Origin: Candidatus Woesearchaeota archaeon
GTDB lineage: Archaea > Nanobdellota > Nanobdellia > Woesearchaeales > DSVV01
Assembly: GCA_018303075.1 (NCBI GenBank)
Contig: JAGVYW010000042.1
Location: 1 to 51,485 of the forward strand
DNA length: 51,485 bases
Direction of reading: 5' to 3'
The notes beneath the pieces are model-generated. The model saw only the letters and a program-made list of their open reading frames with translations. It ran no database searches and was not told where the DNA came from. Below, in pieces: positions 31,510-40,480 of the stretch; position 1 is the first letter of the stretch, and each line of letters starts with the position of its first letter. A program made the translations under genes and the position numbers.

Positions 31510-34500
31510 TCATCCCCTATTATACACCAAACTATAACTGTTTTTGCTTGGACGTATCTCATAACCTTCTCCTGGTTCAAAGCAGGCAAAGTTGCCTGAC
31601 CATAATCCTGCTGCTGAGCTGTACTGCACATACACATAACTTGCAGAGGTTGTGTTGTACTTGTAGATCCTGTCACCTGAAGCTGGAGATGCTGATGAGA
31701 TGAAAATAGTCGAGAAATTACATTGTTGTATTGCAGAGAAATAACCAAACATATTTATTTCAGCTGATGTTGTGTTTCCTGCTGAATTTGTTGCAGCTGT
31801 GATTGAAACTGTGTAATTGTTTAATGGAACTTCTCCAACTAATGTAATATTATATGCAGCTGAAACTGGCGAAAAGATGTATGATCTTCCATATTCAAAT
31901 AATGCAAAATCACCCAACCAGCCACTGCTTGAAAAAAACTGCACTAACATTGATGTCTTTGAGGTTGTATTGTATGAATAAATAATATCATTTTCTGCAG
32001 GTGATGTTAAATTTGATATGTTAAGATCATTGACTATAACTGGCAAAGAGATGAGATTTAACTGCACTCCTGCTGTTGGGTTTCCAGAAGCTGCTTTGAT
32101 CAATAAATTGAATTTTGAAACAGTTATATCTGTGAGATTATAATTTGTGCCATTTGCTGCTGCAATACGATAAAATCTTTTGTCAACATTTATTGCATTA
32201 TTATCAATGTAATATAACTGTGTTGTTGTTGCATTTGCCGTCGGAAGTGCTGCTGAGGAAAGAACGAGAATATAAGATGCATTGTCTGAAAAAAATAAAT
32301 CATATTGCGAAGCATCTTTAGCTGAATCCCATGAAATGTTTATTGAATTGTTTGCAAGTTTCTTAATTGAGAGATTGCCTGGCATAGATGGCTGTACATT
32401 TGTTGAGTTGAAAATAGTCGTTGTATTTGTTAGAGTTTGATTGATGAAATTTGTTTCATTGCAAGTAATGTTATAATTGTAGGTTGCAGCTGCAGCAAAT
32501 GTCCTTGTGTATTCAAACAATGCTTTTGTCGTGTTGTAGATTAAGCTTGCTGTGCTGTCTGTAAATTTGATGCTGCAATTTGCAGCTGTAACTGTAGTTT
32601 GCGAAGTTGCATTTGTGTAATTTGCAAAAAAGTTTACTTGCTGATTCTCATATGTTATACCAAGGCGATAAGGCACAGAATCATCTGTTGAATCCCAGAT
32701 AACTAATGAAGAATTTTCTCGTGCAGTTATATTAGCTAGACCTATTGTGTAAAAAGTAAGGTTTGCAGCAGTTGCTGAGAGAATTGTACAGCCTGTATTT
32801 GTGCTGTTTCCTGTTTCACAAACAGAACCATTTCTTATAGGTACAGGAGCTGCATAACCTGTGTTGTATAATGAAAAGGTTATATTGCTGTTTAATGTAC
32901 TGTGAAGATGTGAGTTGTTGAAAATAATATTATTTCTGCTGATGTTTACATTTTTATCAAAATCTTGGAATGCAACTGCAACAAAATCATTAAAAATTAT
33001 TTTTCCATTTGATGTGTTTTCGAGGACAAAACTTGATGTATTGTATAATGTTGAGATGAAAAGTGGATATGTGGTGATACCATCAAATGTCTTTATCTCT
33101 GGAGAAGCGTTTAAGCCAGCTGAAATAACTAATGCAAATGGCTGTGAACCTTGTGCAATGTTATATGCTGAGATGTTTATTTTATAGCTTCCTGTCTGTG
33201 TATTGTTTGTATGAATGAGAACTTGCTCAACTGTGTTTCTGTCGTCAGAATAAGTGTTAAAAGGAAATGAAAAATCATTGCCATAAAACTCTGTTCCATT
33301 TGGTGATGTTACAATAATGTTGAGATCATTTACTAATGAAATTGCTGCATTTGATGTGCCTTTGTAATCTGTCCAGACTAAAGTTATCTTGATTGGAGCT
33401 GATGAGTTAATAACTGTAAAATTATAGACTGAAGATTGAGAAGTTGTTAATCCTGTATCATTTTCAATATAGGTAAGATATGCTGGCTCTTGAGGCATTA
33501 ATGTGTTTGTCATGTTTACTCTGCCCCAACCAGTTGTATTGCTTGGAAACCCATAACCTATCTCTTGGGCACCATTAATCAATGCTGCTTTTAATAATGC
33601 TGCTGAAACATTGCTGTAGAATTTGTTGAGCATAAAATCCTGGCGTAATAATACAAGCATACCTGCTGCAGAGGGTGTTGCCATGCTTGTACCAGAACAA
33701 TATGAGTAATAACTATTTGAAGGAAATGCTGAACTACATGATGGAGATGAAGAACTAATCACTGTTGATCTTGTTGAAACAACATTTGTACCAATAACTA
33801 CAACATCTGGCTTTGTTCTGTTGTCTGCTGCAGGACCAAGACTACTTGTCGAGGAGATTAATGCAGGATTGCCTGAGCTTCTGCTACTTTGAAGATTGCC
33901 AATAGAGATTATATTCTTTGCAGTTGCTGGATAATTGACTGTATTTGTACCTGAAAGACCTGAGTTTCCTGCTGCAAAAACAAGTAGAATATCTTTTCTG
34001 TTCCACATAAAATCATCAACTGTTACTGCAAGTGATTCATATACATTTGTATCACCACCATAGCTATTGCTATGCACCCTAACACCATCTAAATACTGAT
34101 CATGAAGAATTGTCTTGTATGTTGAAGTTGTCCCTAAATAAATTGAATGTGTACCATCATCATCTCCTGCTGCATAGAATGAAATGTTTGCTAAGTATGC
34201 CATTCCTTTAAATTGACCAGCTGATAATGTACCATTGCCAGCAGCTGAGCCTGTAACGTGAGTGCCATGACCGTTTTGATCATTTGGCGATGAACATGCT
34301 GCACCGCTCATTTGGCAAACTGAGTCATTTGTCTTAACATTAATAACACGATTATCAAAATCCAACAAAGTATCATTAAATACAGAAAGATTGTCAATGC
34401 CAGTGTCTAAACCAGTATCTAATATACCTATTATCTGATTTTTTCCATTAAGATTTAAGAAATTCCATACAGGAATTACCTCATGGTGTGTTGCTACTAA

Positions 34501-35217
34501 ATCATTTAAGACATGCACTGGTGATGGCGTATCAATTATCTGAACTTCTTCAACTGCAGAAATCTGCTGAATATTTTCTATTGCTGTCTTTACTCTGATA
34601 ACTTCATTATCAGAGTAAATTATTTTTGTACCACTTACTTTTTTTAATTCCTCGGCTATTGCTACTGCGTTTTCATTATCATATAAATAAAGATCGAGTG
34701 TTACTTTGTTATCTTTATCTGGAACAATCGCTGCAATTGTATCTGTGTTTATTTTATACTCTGGCTTGTAATTAATAATTGCTTTAACAAAATCAAATGA
34801 GCGTATTTTGTTTAAGTTTACTGCGGGTATTTTTACAATAAATGAAAACTGCGGGATGTACGAATAGAATTTGACGTCGTATGCCTGCAAAGCTTTTTTC
34901 CATGAATCTCTAACTGGAGCTGCAAATTGAAGAACATAGTATGACTCATTATAAAAGACTTCGCTTTGCTCGTCTTTTATTTGATCTATGTTCTGAAGCT
35001 GCTGTTTTTGCTGTTCTTTTTCTGATTCAGTAATTGTCTGCGACTTAAAATAGATATTTGTATCTGCTTTTTTGTATTCTTCTGGATGATAATCTGCAAG
35101 AGCTGTTTTGACTGAGTTATATTGATGTATTTCTTTTTTATATACAAAAGATAATGAAACAATGATAGTAATGAATAAGAGAACTACAACTATTGCTGCT
35201 AACCCAACTTTTTTCAT
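31510..35217 (-). CDS. Large exported subtilisin-like serine protease (S8)
   Basis: A 1235-aa protease. N-terminal membrane helix (VGLAAIVVVLLFITIIVSLSF), a propeptide-like region, then the S8 domain with Asp in IIGILDTGLDTG (near 266), His in NGHGTHVTGSAAG (near 318) and Ser in CSGTSMATPSAAG (near 507), so the triad is complete. After it come beta-sandwich domains (one with ISWDSAKDASQYDLFFSDN, fibronectin-like), and near the end two repeats of the type IYxYNTTS...VQ..S..G.W.G.FA.FE.G..Y. I choose ATG 35217 (MKKVGLAA) instead of 35283: a TATA box (actatataaaa, about 35248) lies 31 bases before it, and the extra residues would be read through a hairpin. It is probably anchored by the N-terminal helix. 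Hairpin E lies in the propeptide region. Confidence 0.9.
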   Translation of the reverse strand: MKKVGLAAIVVVLLFITIIVSLSFVYKKEIHQYNSVKTALADYHPEEYKKADTNIYFKSQTITESEKEQQKQQLQNIDQIKDEQSEVFYNESYYVLQFAAPVRDSWKKALQAYDVKFYSYIPQFSFIVKIPAVNLNKIRSFDFVKAIINYKPEYKINTDTIAAIVPDKDNKVTLDLYLYDNENAVAIAEELKKVSGTKIIYSDNEVIRVKTAIENIQQISAVEEVQIIDTPSPVHVLNDLVATHHEVIPVWNFLNLNGKNQIIGILDTGLDTGIDNLSVFNDTLLDFDNRVINVKTNDSVCQMSGAACSSPNDQNGHGTHVTGSAAGNGTLSAGQFKGMAYLANISFYAAGDDDGTHSIYLGTTSTYKTILHDQYLDGVRVHSNSYGGDTNVYESLAVTVDDFMWNRKDILLVFAAGNSGLSGTNTVNYPATAKNIISIGNLQSSRSSGNPALISSTSSLGPAADNRTKPDVVVIGTNVVSTRSTVISSSSPSCSSAFPSNSYYSYCSGTSMATPSAAGMLVLLRQDFMLNKFYSNVSAALLKAALINGAQEIGYGFPSNTTGWGRVNMTNTLMPQEPAYLTYIENDTGLTTSQSSVYNFTVINSSAPIKITLVWTDYKGTSNAAISLVNDLNIIVTSPNGTEFYGNDFSFPFNTYSDDRNTVEQVLIHTNNTQTGSYKINISAYNIAQGSQPFALVISAGLNASPEIKTFDGITTYPLFISTLYNTSSFVLENTSNGKIIFNDFVAVAFQDFDKNVNISRNNIIFNNSHLHSTLNSNITFSLYNTGYAAPVPIRNGSVCETGNSTNTGCTILSATAANLTFYTIGLANITARENSSLVIWDSTDDSVPYRLGITYENQQVNFFANYTNATSQTTVTAANCSIKFTDSTASLIYNTTKALFEYTRTFAAAATYNYNITCNETNFINQTLTNTTTIFNSTNVQPSMPGNLSIKKLANNSINISWDSAKDASQYDLFFSDNASYILVLSSAALPTANATTTQLYYIDNNAINVDKRFYRIAAANGTNYNLTDITVSKFNLLIKAASGNPTAGVQLNLISLPVIVNDLNISNLTSPAENDIIYSYNTTSKTSMLVQFFSSSGWLGDFALFEYGRSYIFSPVSAAYNITLVGEVPLNNYTVSITAATNSAGNTTSAEINMFGYFSAIQQCNFSTIFISSASPASGDRIYKYNTTSASYVYVQYSSAAGLWSGNFACFEPGEGYEIRPSKNSYSLVYNRG
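34951..34980. repeat. Loop-conserved hairpin, copy E, inside the S8 protease gene
   Basis: Stem ATAAAAGAC/GTCTTTTAT (9 bp, perfect) and loop ttcgctttgctc; the 11 bases tcgctttgctc are identical to the loop of copy F, 300 bases away on a different stem. It encodes QIKDEQSEVFYN in the propeptide-like region of the protease, where sequence is likely to tolerate change. Confidence 0.8.
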
Positions 35218-35256
35218 TATAAAATCATTTACTGCATGAATGATTTTATATAGTTT

Positions 35257-35296
35257 TGTATTTTTCGAATTCGCTTTGCTCATTCAGAAAAATACA
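35257..35296. repeat. Loop-conserved hairpin, copy F, between divergent promoters
   Basis: Stem TGTATTTTTCGAAT pairs with ATTC-a-GAAAAATACA (14 bp with one bulged A) around the loop tcgctttgctc. It lies between the TATA box of the S8 protease gene (minus, about 35248) and that of the regulator gene (plus, 35307-35314). The stem core TGTATTTTT/AAAAATACA is the one seen in the palindromes at 13381 and 16841, so the two repeat groups meet here. Confidence 0.85.
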
Positions 35297-35337
35297 CTTG
35301 TAAAGATTTATATACTAGTGGAAGCTAAAATTGATAG

Positions 35338-35853
35338 ATGGAAGCAAAAGTTGCCATATTAGAACCTTTTTTTCAGAAACCAAGAGAGGCATTTCATATA
35401 AGAGAAGCTGCAAAACTTACAAGCATAAACCATACAACTGTCAGAAAATATCTGCAGGAGATGGTTAAAGAAGGGATATTAACAATCAAAGAGGATAAGT
35501 TATATGATATGTATATGGCAGCTGATTCTCCTGCATTTCGTAATATACATTTATATTATACTCTTGAAATAATACGAAAATCAAAGTTTCTTGCAGAAAT
35601 TGAGAAAAATGATAAAGATGCAGCTGTTGTGCTTTCTGCTTTTACAGAATCTATAGAATTATGCATGATCTATCAGAAAAAGAAAGAATATCCTACTCAG
35701 GAATTAGAGAAAGCTTTTGGAAAGAATATTGCTGTACAATATTATGATATTAAAAAGCTGCAAAATTGTCTGAAAAAGGATGCATTGCTGTTTCAGAAAA
35801 TTATTAATGGCATTGTTATCAATGGTAAGATTACAGTTACTGATTTTTTATGA
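35338..35853 (+). CDS. Winged-helix regulator with a degenerate nucleotidyltransferase domain
   Basis: A 171-aa protein laid out like the wHTH-MNT protein at 931. Residues 1-60 are a winged helix (EAFHIREAAKLTSINHTTVR), followed by the connecting helices (SPAFRNIHLYYTLEIIRKSK, compare SPTYRYHKLIYNLHEL at 931) and the end LLFQKIINGIVINGK (compare FKNAVANGIVLYGYL). But the catalytic GSFAKG...SDIDIL has become SAFTESIELCMIYQ: the Gly-Ser and the Asp pair are gone. It can no longer transfer nucleotides and probably serves as a transcription factor for the large operon it heads. A TATA box (tttatata, 35307-35314) lies 27 bases before the ATG, so it is leaderless. Confidence 0.8.
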   Translation: MEAKVAILEPFFQKPREAFHIREAAKLTSINHTTVRKYLQEMVKEGILTIKEDKLYDMYMAADSPAFRNIHLYYTLEIIRKSKFLAEIEKNDKDAAVVLSAFTESIELCMIYQKKKEYPTQELEKAFGKNIAVQYYDIKKLQNCLKKDALLFQKIINGIVINGKITVTDFL

Positions 35854-35869
35854 ACGGAGTGTAAAAAAT

Positions 35870-37027
35870 ATGAATAAGAAAGCAATTAAATTAACAAGCG
35901 AGGCATTGATTGAAGCAGTATTGATTACAATTGTAATCATAGCATTTGCCTTTTATATCAGCTCATTAAAAGAAGACACACTAATTGAAAAAACAGCAAT
36001 TATCAGAGAATTGTCAATGCTTGCAAATACTGTACAAACAAGCCCACAGGATGTGATAGTGATATATAATAAAAATAATCTGAACAAATATCATTTTTCA
36101 TTTAAGGAGAATTATGTACAGATTAAACAACAGGATTATGCAACTGTGCTGTATCCTTATTACACAGATATGATGCTTTTAATGATGCTGCAAGAGATTG
36201 ATAAAAAAGAGCAAATTGTACTTTCAAGCTTCAAAGATAGTTTTGTTGTTTCTCCTGAAACAATTGTCGGCTTTGCTTCTCAGAGAGGATACAGTTTTAA
36301 TCCTATAAGCGCAGGAGGTAATGGAGTTGTTCAGAACAATGGTCTACAGAAAAATGCACAATCAGCACTTAGCCTTATTAACTGCCCACTTGCAAAGTCA
36401 ACAGCTGCATTGACTACAATTGTACTTGATGCTGGCAAAGGAGATTATGCTGCAATGCCTGATGAGAATGAGCAAGAGATTTTTGTGCTTGATACTGGTG
36501 CAGAGAATAAAGCATTAGGTATCAAGGAACATGAACTTACCATAAAAACAGCGATCATGCTTGAGACAGCACTGCGATTAAAGATTAAGAATGCATTTAT
36601 CAAAAAAACAAGAACACAAAATGAAGATGAAAGTTTTACTTATTATGAAAGACTGCAAAGATTTAGTGCAGATGATAATCTTGTGATTAGCATTCGTATG
36701 TATCAGGCAGAAGAGAATGAAAACAAAATAATTTTGTATATCTTATCTGGAAAAAATGAGCTGCAGAACCAAAAGATTGCATGCCTGCTAATGAATGAAC
36801 TACAAACAAAGGTATCAGGATTAACACATAAAGTTGAGATAAGATACTTGCCTAAAACTGATGATTATTACCCAATATTAGAAAAGAACAGCAAAGAAAA
36901 TGATAATCTAGCTGTTTTATTAGAGCTTGGAAATATTAACAATAAAGACAATGCTTTGTACAGCCAACCAGATGCTACGGTGGATGCAATAGCTGCAGCA
37001 ACTGCTGCATATAATGAGGATAGGTAA
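35870..37027 (+). CDS. Membrane-anchored Amidase_3-like protein with altered zinc site
   Basis: A 385-aa protein. A pilin-like N-terminal helix (SEALIEAVLITIVIIAFAFY) anchors it, and a linker leads to a C-terminal domain with the layout of N-acetylmuramoyl-L-alanine amidase (Amidase_3). IVLDAGKGD (near 183-191) stands for the usual IVLDAGHGG, KEHELTIKTAIMLETAL for the helix with the Glu ligand, KTRTQ for the TR motif, LVISIRMY (near 273) for the usual ISIH, and LAVLLELGNINNKDN for the VExGFIsN with the catalytic Glu. Both zinc His are replaced (by Lys and Arg) while both Glu remain. It is therefore probably a binding protein rather than a classic zinc amidase. ATG 35870 is chosen (ribosome site CGGAGTG); the track start 35780 is inside the previous gene. 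Confidence 0.72.
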   Translation: MNKKAIKLTSEALIEAVLITIVIIAFAFYISSLKEDTLIEKTAIIRELSMLANTVQTSPQDVIVIYNKNNLNKYHFSFKENYVQIKQQDYATVLYPYYTDMMLLMMLQEIDKKEQIVLSSFKDSFVVSPETIVGFASQRGYSFNPISAGGNGVVQNNGLQKNAQSALSLINCPLAKSTAALTTIVLDAGKGDYAAMPDENEQEIFVLDTGAENKALGIKEHELTIKTAIMLETALRLKIKNAFIKKTRTQNEDESFTYYERLQRFSADDNLVISIRMYQAEENENKIILYILSGKNELQNQKIACLLMNELQTKVSGLTHKVEIRYLPKTDDYYPILEKNSKENDNLAVLLELGNINNKDNALYSQPDATVDAIAAATAAYNEDR

Positions 37028-37645
37028 ATGAAAAAAACAAAAATAACTCATTTTTTTTTACAAAAAAATAAAAAAAAAGGTTTTGCCTATTTTCAGATCA
37101 TCTTTGCTTTTTACAGAGCGTTTGTGCTGATGCTTGTTGTATTATCAATCATAATGATAACGAAATTGTTTATCAAAGTAACATTTGATACACAAAAAGC
37201 AGAGATGGAACTGTTTAAAGAACAATTGTTATACTCTAAAGACGGAATTTCGCTGTATGACAGAGAAACGCAGCTGCTTTATCCAGGAGTTATTGATTAT
37301 AACCTCTTAAAGAATAAAGCATTGTTTGAAAGCAAACTTCTGCAAGGATTTTATTTTAAAGATAAACCCCTTGTAGCTGCAAAGCTTGAATTTTCCCTTC
37401 CTACTGAAATTATTGAACTAACTGATCCTACTTATGAAATATTTGAACCAATATTTTATCATGAAGATTATTTTAAAGAGCTAGCTGTGCTTGCAAATAC
37501 AAAGTTGATAGGAGCAGGAGGAGCAAAGATGATCAAACGAGAAACTCCTGTGTTAATTAAGAAAATTATTGTAGAAAATAATCTTGCAGTTGAAAAATAT
37601 ATTCCTGCATATCTGACAATCACGATTGTAAGTTCAAATAGTTGA
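37028..37645 (+). CDS. Membrane-anchored protein, 205 aa (unknown)
   Basis: The ATG follows the stop of the amidase-like gene directly. The basic start KKTKITHFFLQKNKKKGFAY leads into a long helix (IIFAFYRAFVLMLVVLSIIMI), then an extracytoplasmic part of about 150 residues with mixed beta/helix pattern (LYDRETQLLYPGVIDYNLLK, AAKLEFSLPTEIIELTDPTY, YIPAYLTITIVSS). The KKG-hydrophobic start is like the pilin-type anchors of its neighbours. No catalytic motif or known family is recognised. Tight packing points to a shared complex. Confidence 0.7.
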   Translation: MKKTKITHFFLQKNKKKGFAYFQIIFAFYRAFVLMLVVLSIIMITKLFIKVTFDTQKAEMELFKEQLLYSKDGISLYDRETQLLYPGVIDYNLLKNKALFESKLLQGFYFKDKPLVAAKLEFSLPTEIIELTDPTYEIFEPIFYHEDYFKELAVLANTKLIGAGGAKMIKRETPVLIKKIIVENNLAVEKYIPAYLTITIVSSNS

Positions 37646-37664
37646 TCAGAAAATAATTGATGGT

Positions 37665-38243
37665 ATGAAAAAGATGAATAAAAATAATCAGTTTAAAAAT
37701 AGAATATCGAATAAAAAAGCTGCGACACCATCACAGATATTAATAGACTTTTGGGCAACATTGGTTATTGTAATCATCTTAGCAATATTCTTTTTTATCT
37801 TATATATATCACAAGACAATAGAGAGATTGCAATCAAAGCACAAGCAGCTGAGTTTGAGGTTAATGATGAATTACTCCATCTGCTGCAATATCCTGTTAT
37901 TATTGACGGAAAGACGATGAGCTTTTCTGAAGCAATTGCTGTTTCTGTTCAGAAAGATGATTTTACTGAACTTGAACAAGCATTTGTCAAAGTAAAATCA
38001 TTAATCCAAACAAGATTATATTTTCAATCTAATGGATGTATTGAAATAAATATTGAATATTCTGGTGGAAAAAGAACAATTCCTGCTACTATTAATTGTG
38101 AAGAATACAGCAAATATGAACGTAGTACTGAAAAGATATACAAAAGTAAGGTAGAAATACCATCTTTTGAAGGTGAAAGCATCAGTGTTACTTATTCAGC
38201 AAGTAAAATTACCAATGAAGTTAAACGGAAGTATGAATCATAA
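37665..38243 (+). CDS. Membrane-anchored protein, 192 aa (unknown)
   Basis: After a basic start (SNKKAATPSQILIDFWATL) comes one helix (LVIVIILAIFFFILYIS) and an extracytoplasmic domain with FEVNDELLHLLQYPVIIDGK and paired Cys (NGCIEINIEYSG, ATINCEEYSKY) that could form a disulfide. The N-terminus has the KKA/hydrophobic look of class III (pilin-type) signal sequences, as do the proteins before and after it. It starts 19 bases after the preceding stop. Unknown family; part of the same operon. Confidence 0.7.
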   Translation: MKKMNKNNQFKNRISNKKAATPSQILIDFWATLVIVIILAIFFFILYISQDNREIAIKAQAAEFEVNDELLHLLQYPVIIDGKTMSFSEAIAVSVQKDDFTELEQAFVKVKSLIQTRLYFQSNGCIEINIEYSGGKRTIPATINCEEYSKYERSTEKIYKSKVEIPSFEGESISVTYSASKITNEVKRKYES

Positions 38244-38299
38244 GTAGAATAATGAGTCATAAGTAAAATAATATATATGAATAATAGGTAGGAATAAAC

Positions 38300-40480
38300 A
38301 TGGAAATAGAAATCAGAGAAACAACAAAAAGAAGAAGAATAAACAAGAAATCACAGATATTCATGATGTTATTAGTCTTTGTTACTCTAACAACTATAAT
38401 TTCTATCTATTTTGTACTTTCTGAAAAAAGAGCAAATGTTAAAAATGATTTTGGAAAAGAAAGCATGAATCTTATAAGTGGATATCAAGAAGAACAGAAA
38501 TTACTGCATACAATCCAACTGCAAGCTAAATTTGCATATTATCAATCAGTATATGACCTTGGATTGTCTGGAGGAGTTGGGATTGAAAATAATTGCGGTA
38601 AATACAGAGGATTTATCAATTATTATAATGATCCTGAACTTCAGCAATGTTTACCTTTGACTCCAGAAAAAGAATTGGCTGCGCTGATGAATAAAGAGAT
38701 GAGATTTGTTGAAGAAGGAATTGATGGAAACAAAGTAAGTGTATTTTATAATACTGAACTGAAAGATAATTATATAATTGGAAAGGCAAATGGATCAATT
38801 GCATATACATATGATAGTACAAATCAAGTATTAAATCTTGGTTCAATTGAAGTCAAACAATTATCTCCAGATGAATATGCACAGTTATACCATCCTAATA
38901 CAATTGGAAGTCCAAGCGGCAGTGGTGTTAAACAATTTCCAACTTGCGATAAAACAGAAGATGTAATCATTGAGCTTTCTAATGAAAAAGAAAAGCCAGA
39001 AAACCAAGTGAATTATGGAAGAATATGGATTCCAGCTGAAGCTTTGTGCGGAGGAGAATTTCCATTGCTAATAATGCTGCACGGACATTCACGACCAGAA
39101 ATTGCTTATATTGGAGAAAAGGCAGGATACCGTGTTGATAAAGATGTAAGGATATTAATAAACGAAAGGAAGATTTATCCTGTAATCCTTGCTGCACCTC
39201 TTGGAATAAAAACAACTAAAGGCACTCCTTGGCCAGCTGGACAATTAGATATTGACAAATATATTGCAAGAATACAAGAAGAAGTAAAAAAACATAATCC
39301 TAAAATTGCAATAAGCAAAGTTGGAATGACAGGACATAGTGCTGCAAATTGTTATACAAATACGGCATTACAATATTATCCCGCAAAATATAATTTTTAT
39401 TTTGTTGGTTCTGCAGATGGAACATGCGGTAATTTTAAGAATGCAGTTGGAACTGATAATTATGCACAGGAGATCACACAAAAGATTGGAAAAAAGGATA
39501 CAATATATGTTTTAATGCATCGCAATAGCGAGAGAGGAGACCAATCATCAGAAGCATTTATGACAGAAAACAGCGCTGATGATTCAGCTGATAGTATTGC
39601 AAAAGATAATTATGTTTCTGTTGTAAAGAAAAATAATAGGGAATATTATAGATATCTGCTAGACCCACAGAAATATAGACATGATACTGTACCAAAAATT
39701 ATGATAATTGAGATTTTGCAGAGGTTTTTTACATTAGAAAAGGTTGGTAGCATTGCTCCTTATGCTGCTGTTTATCAGGATATACAATTAGGAAGTTTGG
39801 GATGTAAGAGAACACAATATAATATAAATAGTGAATCAATTGGTACACCTAATTGCGGTGCTTTGAAGAATGCAGTTTTGTTTGTAAGGAATACAGATTA
39901 TTATAAATCTGATCACGACACTAAAAAAGCATATGCAACTGTTGAATTAGTTAATATTATTGAGGATATTGGCTGTGTGCTGACTGCAAAAAGTAACTAT
40001 GGGCCGCAAGGAAAAGTTGCTGTTGGACAAACAAGCTATGAATATGGAGGAAAATTATATGCTCATTCGTCGCATCAGAGCGGAAGGGATGCCGATATTG
40101 GATTTTTCTTCAGAGATAAAAAACAGCAATTGGTTAGTATGCAGACTGTGATGGTTAATACAAAGACAAATGCTGTTGATCCACGTTTTGACTTAGAAGC
40201 TAATTGGCTGTTCGTAAGAGAATTTTTTAAACATGATTTAGCAGAGAGTATTTTTATTTATGGTGCATTAGAAGACGCACTTATTGCTTATGCAGAACAA
40301 CATAATGAAGATAAATCATTGATTGAAAAAGCTAAACAAAAAATGGTTGGCGGGTATGAAGAATTAGGTCATGATCATAGAGATCATTATCATATCAGGA
40401 TTAAATGCCCACACGGAGATAATTTATGTAAAACTAAATATAAGAAATGTGATAATTATTATATTGCTCAGGCGAAATGA
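38300..40480 (+). CDS. Fusion of alpha/beta hydrolase and MepA-like (M74, LAS) endopeptidase, membrane anchored
   Basis: A 726-aa protein with three parts. The anchor has a pilin-like start (NKKSQIFMMLLVFVTLTTII). Residues about 240-490 are an alpha/beta hydrolase: oxyanion segment LLIMLHGHSRP (near 255) and nucleophile elbow MTGHSAAN (Ser near 346). Residues about 500-715 resemble MepA, the murein endopeptidase: HSSHQSGRDADIGFFF (near 588) carries the LAS-type His and Asp, and GHDHRDHYHIRIKCP (near 690) carries the HxH end; the Cys pattern (CPHGDNLC) also fits. The metal ligands are kept. In bacteria M74 enzymes cut peptide cross-links of peptidoglycan. The fusion with an esterase-like domain is unusual. 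A ribosome site TAGGTAGGA precedes the ATG. Confidence 0.78.
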   Translation: MEIEIRETTKRRRINKKSQIFMMLLVFVTLTTIISIYFVLSEKRANVKNDFGKESMNLISGYQEEQKLLHTIQLQAKFAYYQSVYDLGLSGGVGIENNCGKYRGFINYYNDPELQQCLPLTPEKELAALMNKEMRFVEEGIDGNKVSVFYNTELKDNYIIGKANGSIAYTYDSTNQVLNLGSIEVKQLSPDEYAQLYHPNTIGSPSGSGVKQFPTCDKTEDVIIELSNEKEKPENQVNYGRIWIPAEALCGGEFPLLIMLHGHSRPEIAYIGEKAGYRVDKDVRILINERKIYPVILAAPLGIKTTKGTPWPAGQLDIDKYIARIQEEVKKHNPKIAISKVGMTGHSAANCYTNTALQYYPAKYNFYFVGSADGTCGNFKNAVGTDNYAQEITQKIGKKDTIYVLMHRNSERGDQSSEAFMTENSADDSADSIAKDNYVSVVKKNNREYYRYLLDPQKYRHDTVPKIMIIEILQRFFTLEKVGSIAPYAAVYQDIQLGSLGCKRTQYNINSESIGTPNCGALKNAVLFVRNTDYYKSDHDTKKAYATVELVNIIEDIGCVLTAKSNYGPQGKVAVGQTSYEYGGKLYAHSSHQSGRDADIGFFFRDKKQQLVSMQTVMVNTKTNAVDPRFDLEANWLFVREFFKHDLAESIFIYGALEDALIAYAEQHNEDKSLIEKAKQKMVGGYEELGHDHRDHYHIRIKCPHGDNLCKTKYKKCDNYYIAQAK

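Noticed and set aside
35218-35283. Extra 22 N-terminal residues of the S8 protease (track start 35283)
   Set aside because: They would be read through hairpin F and the TATA box. ATG 35217 gives a normal signal/anchor start at the right distance from the TATA box.
36414-36444. Treating the protein at 35870 as an active zinc amidase
   Set aside because: The His of DAGHG and of SIH are Lys and Arg here, so the classic zinc site is not complete.
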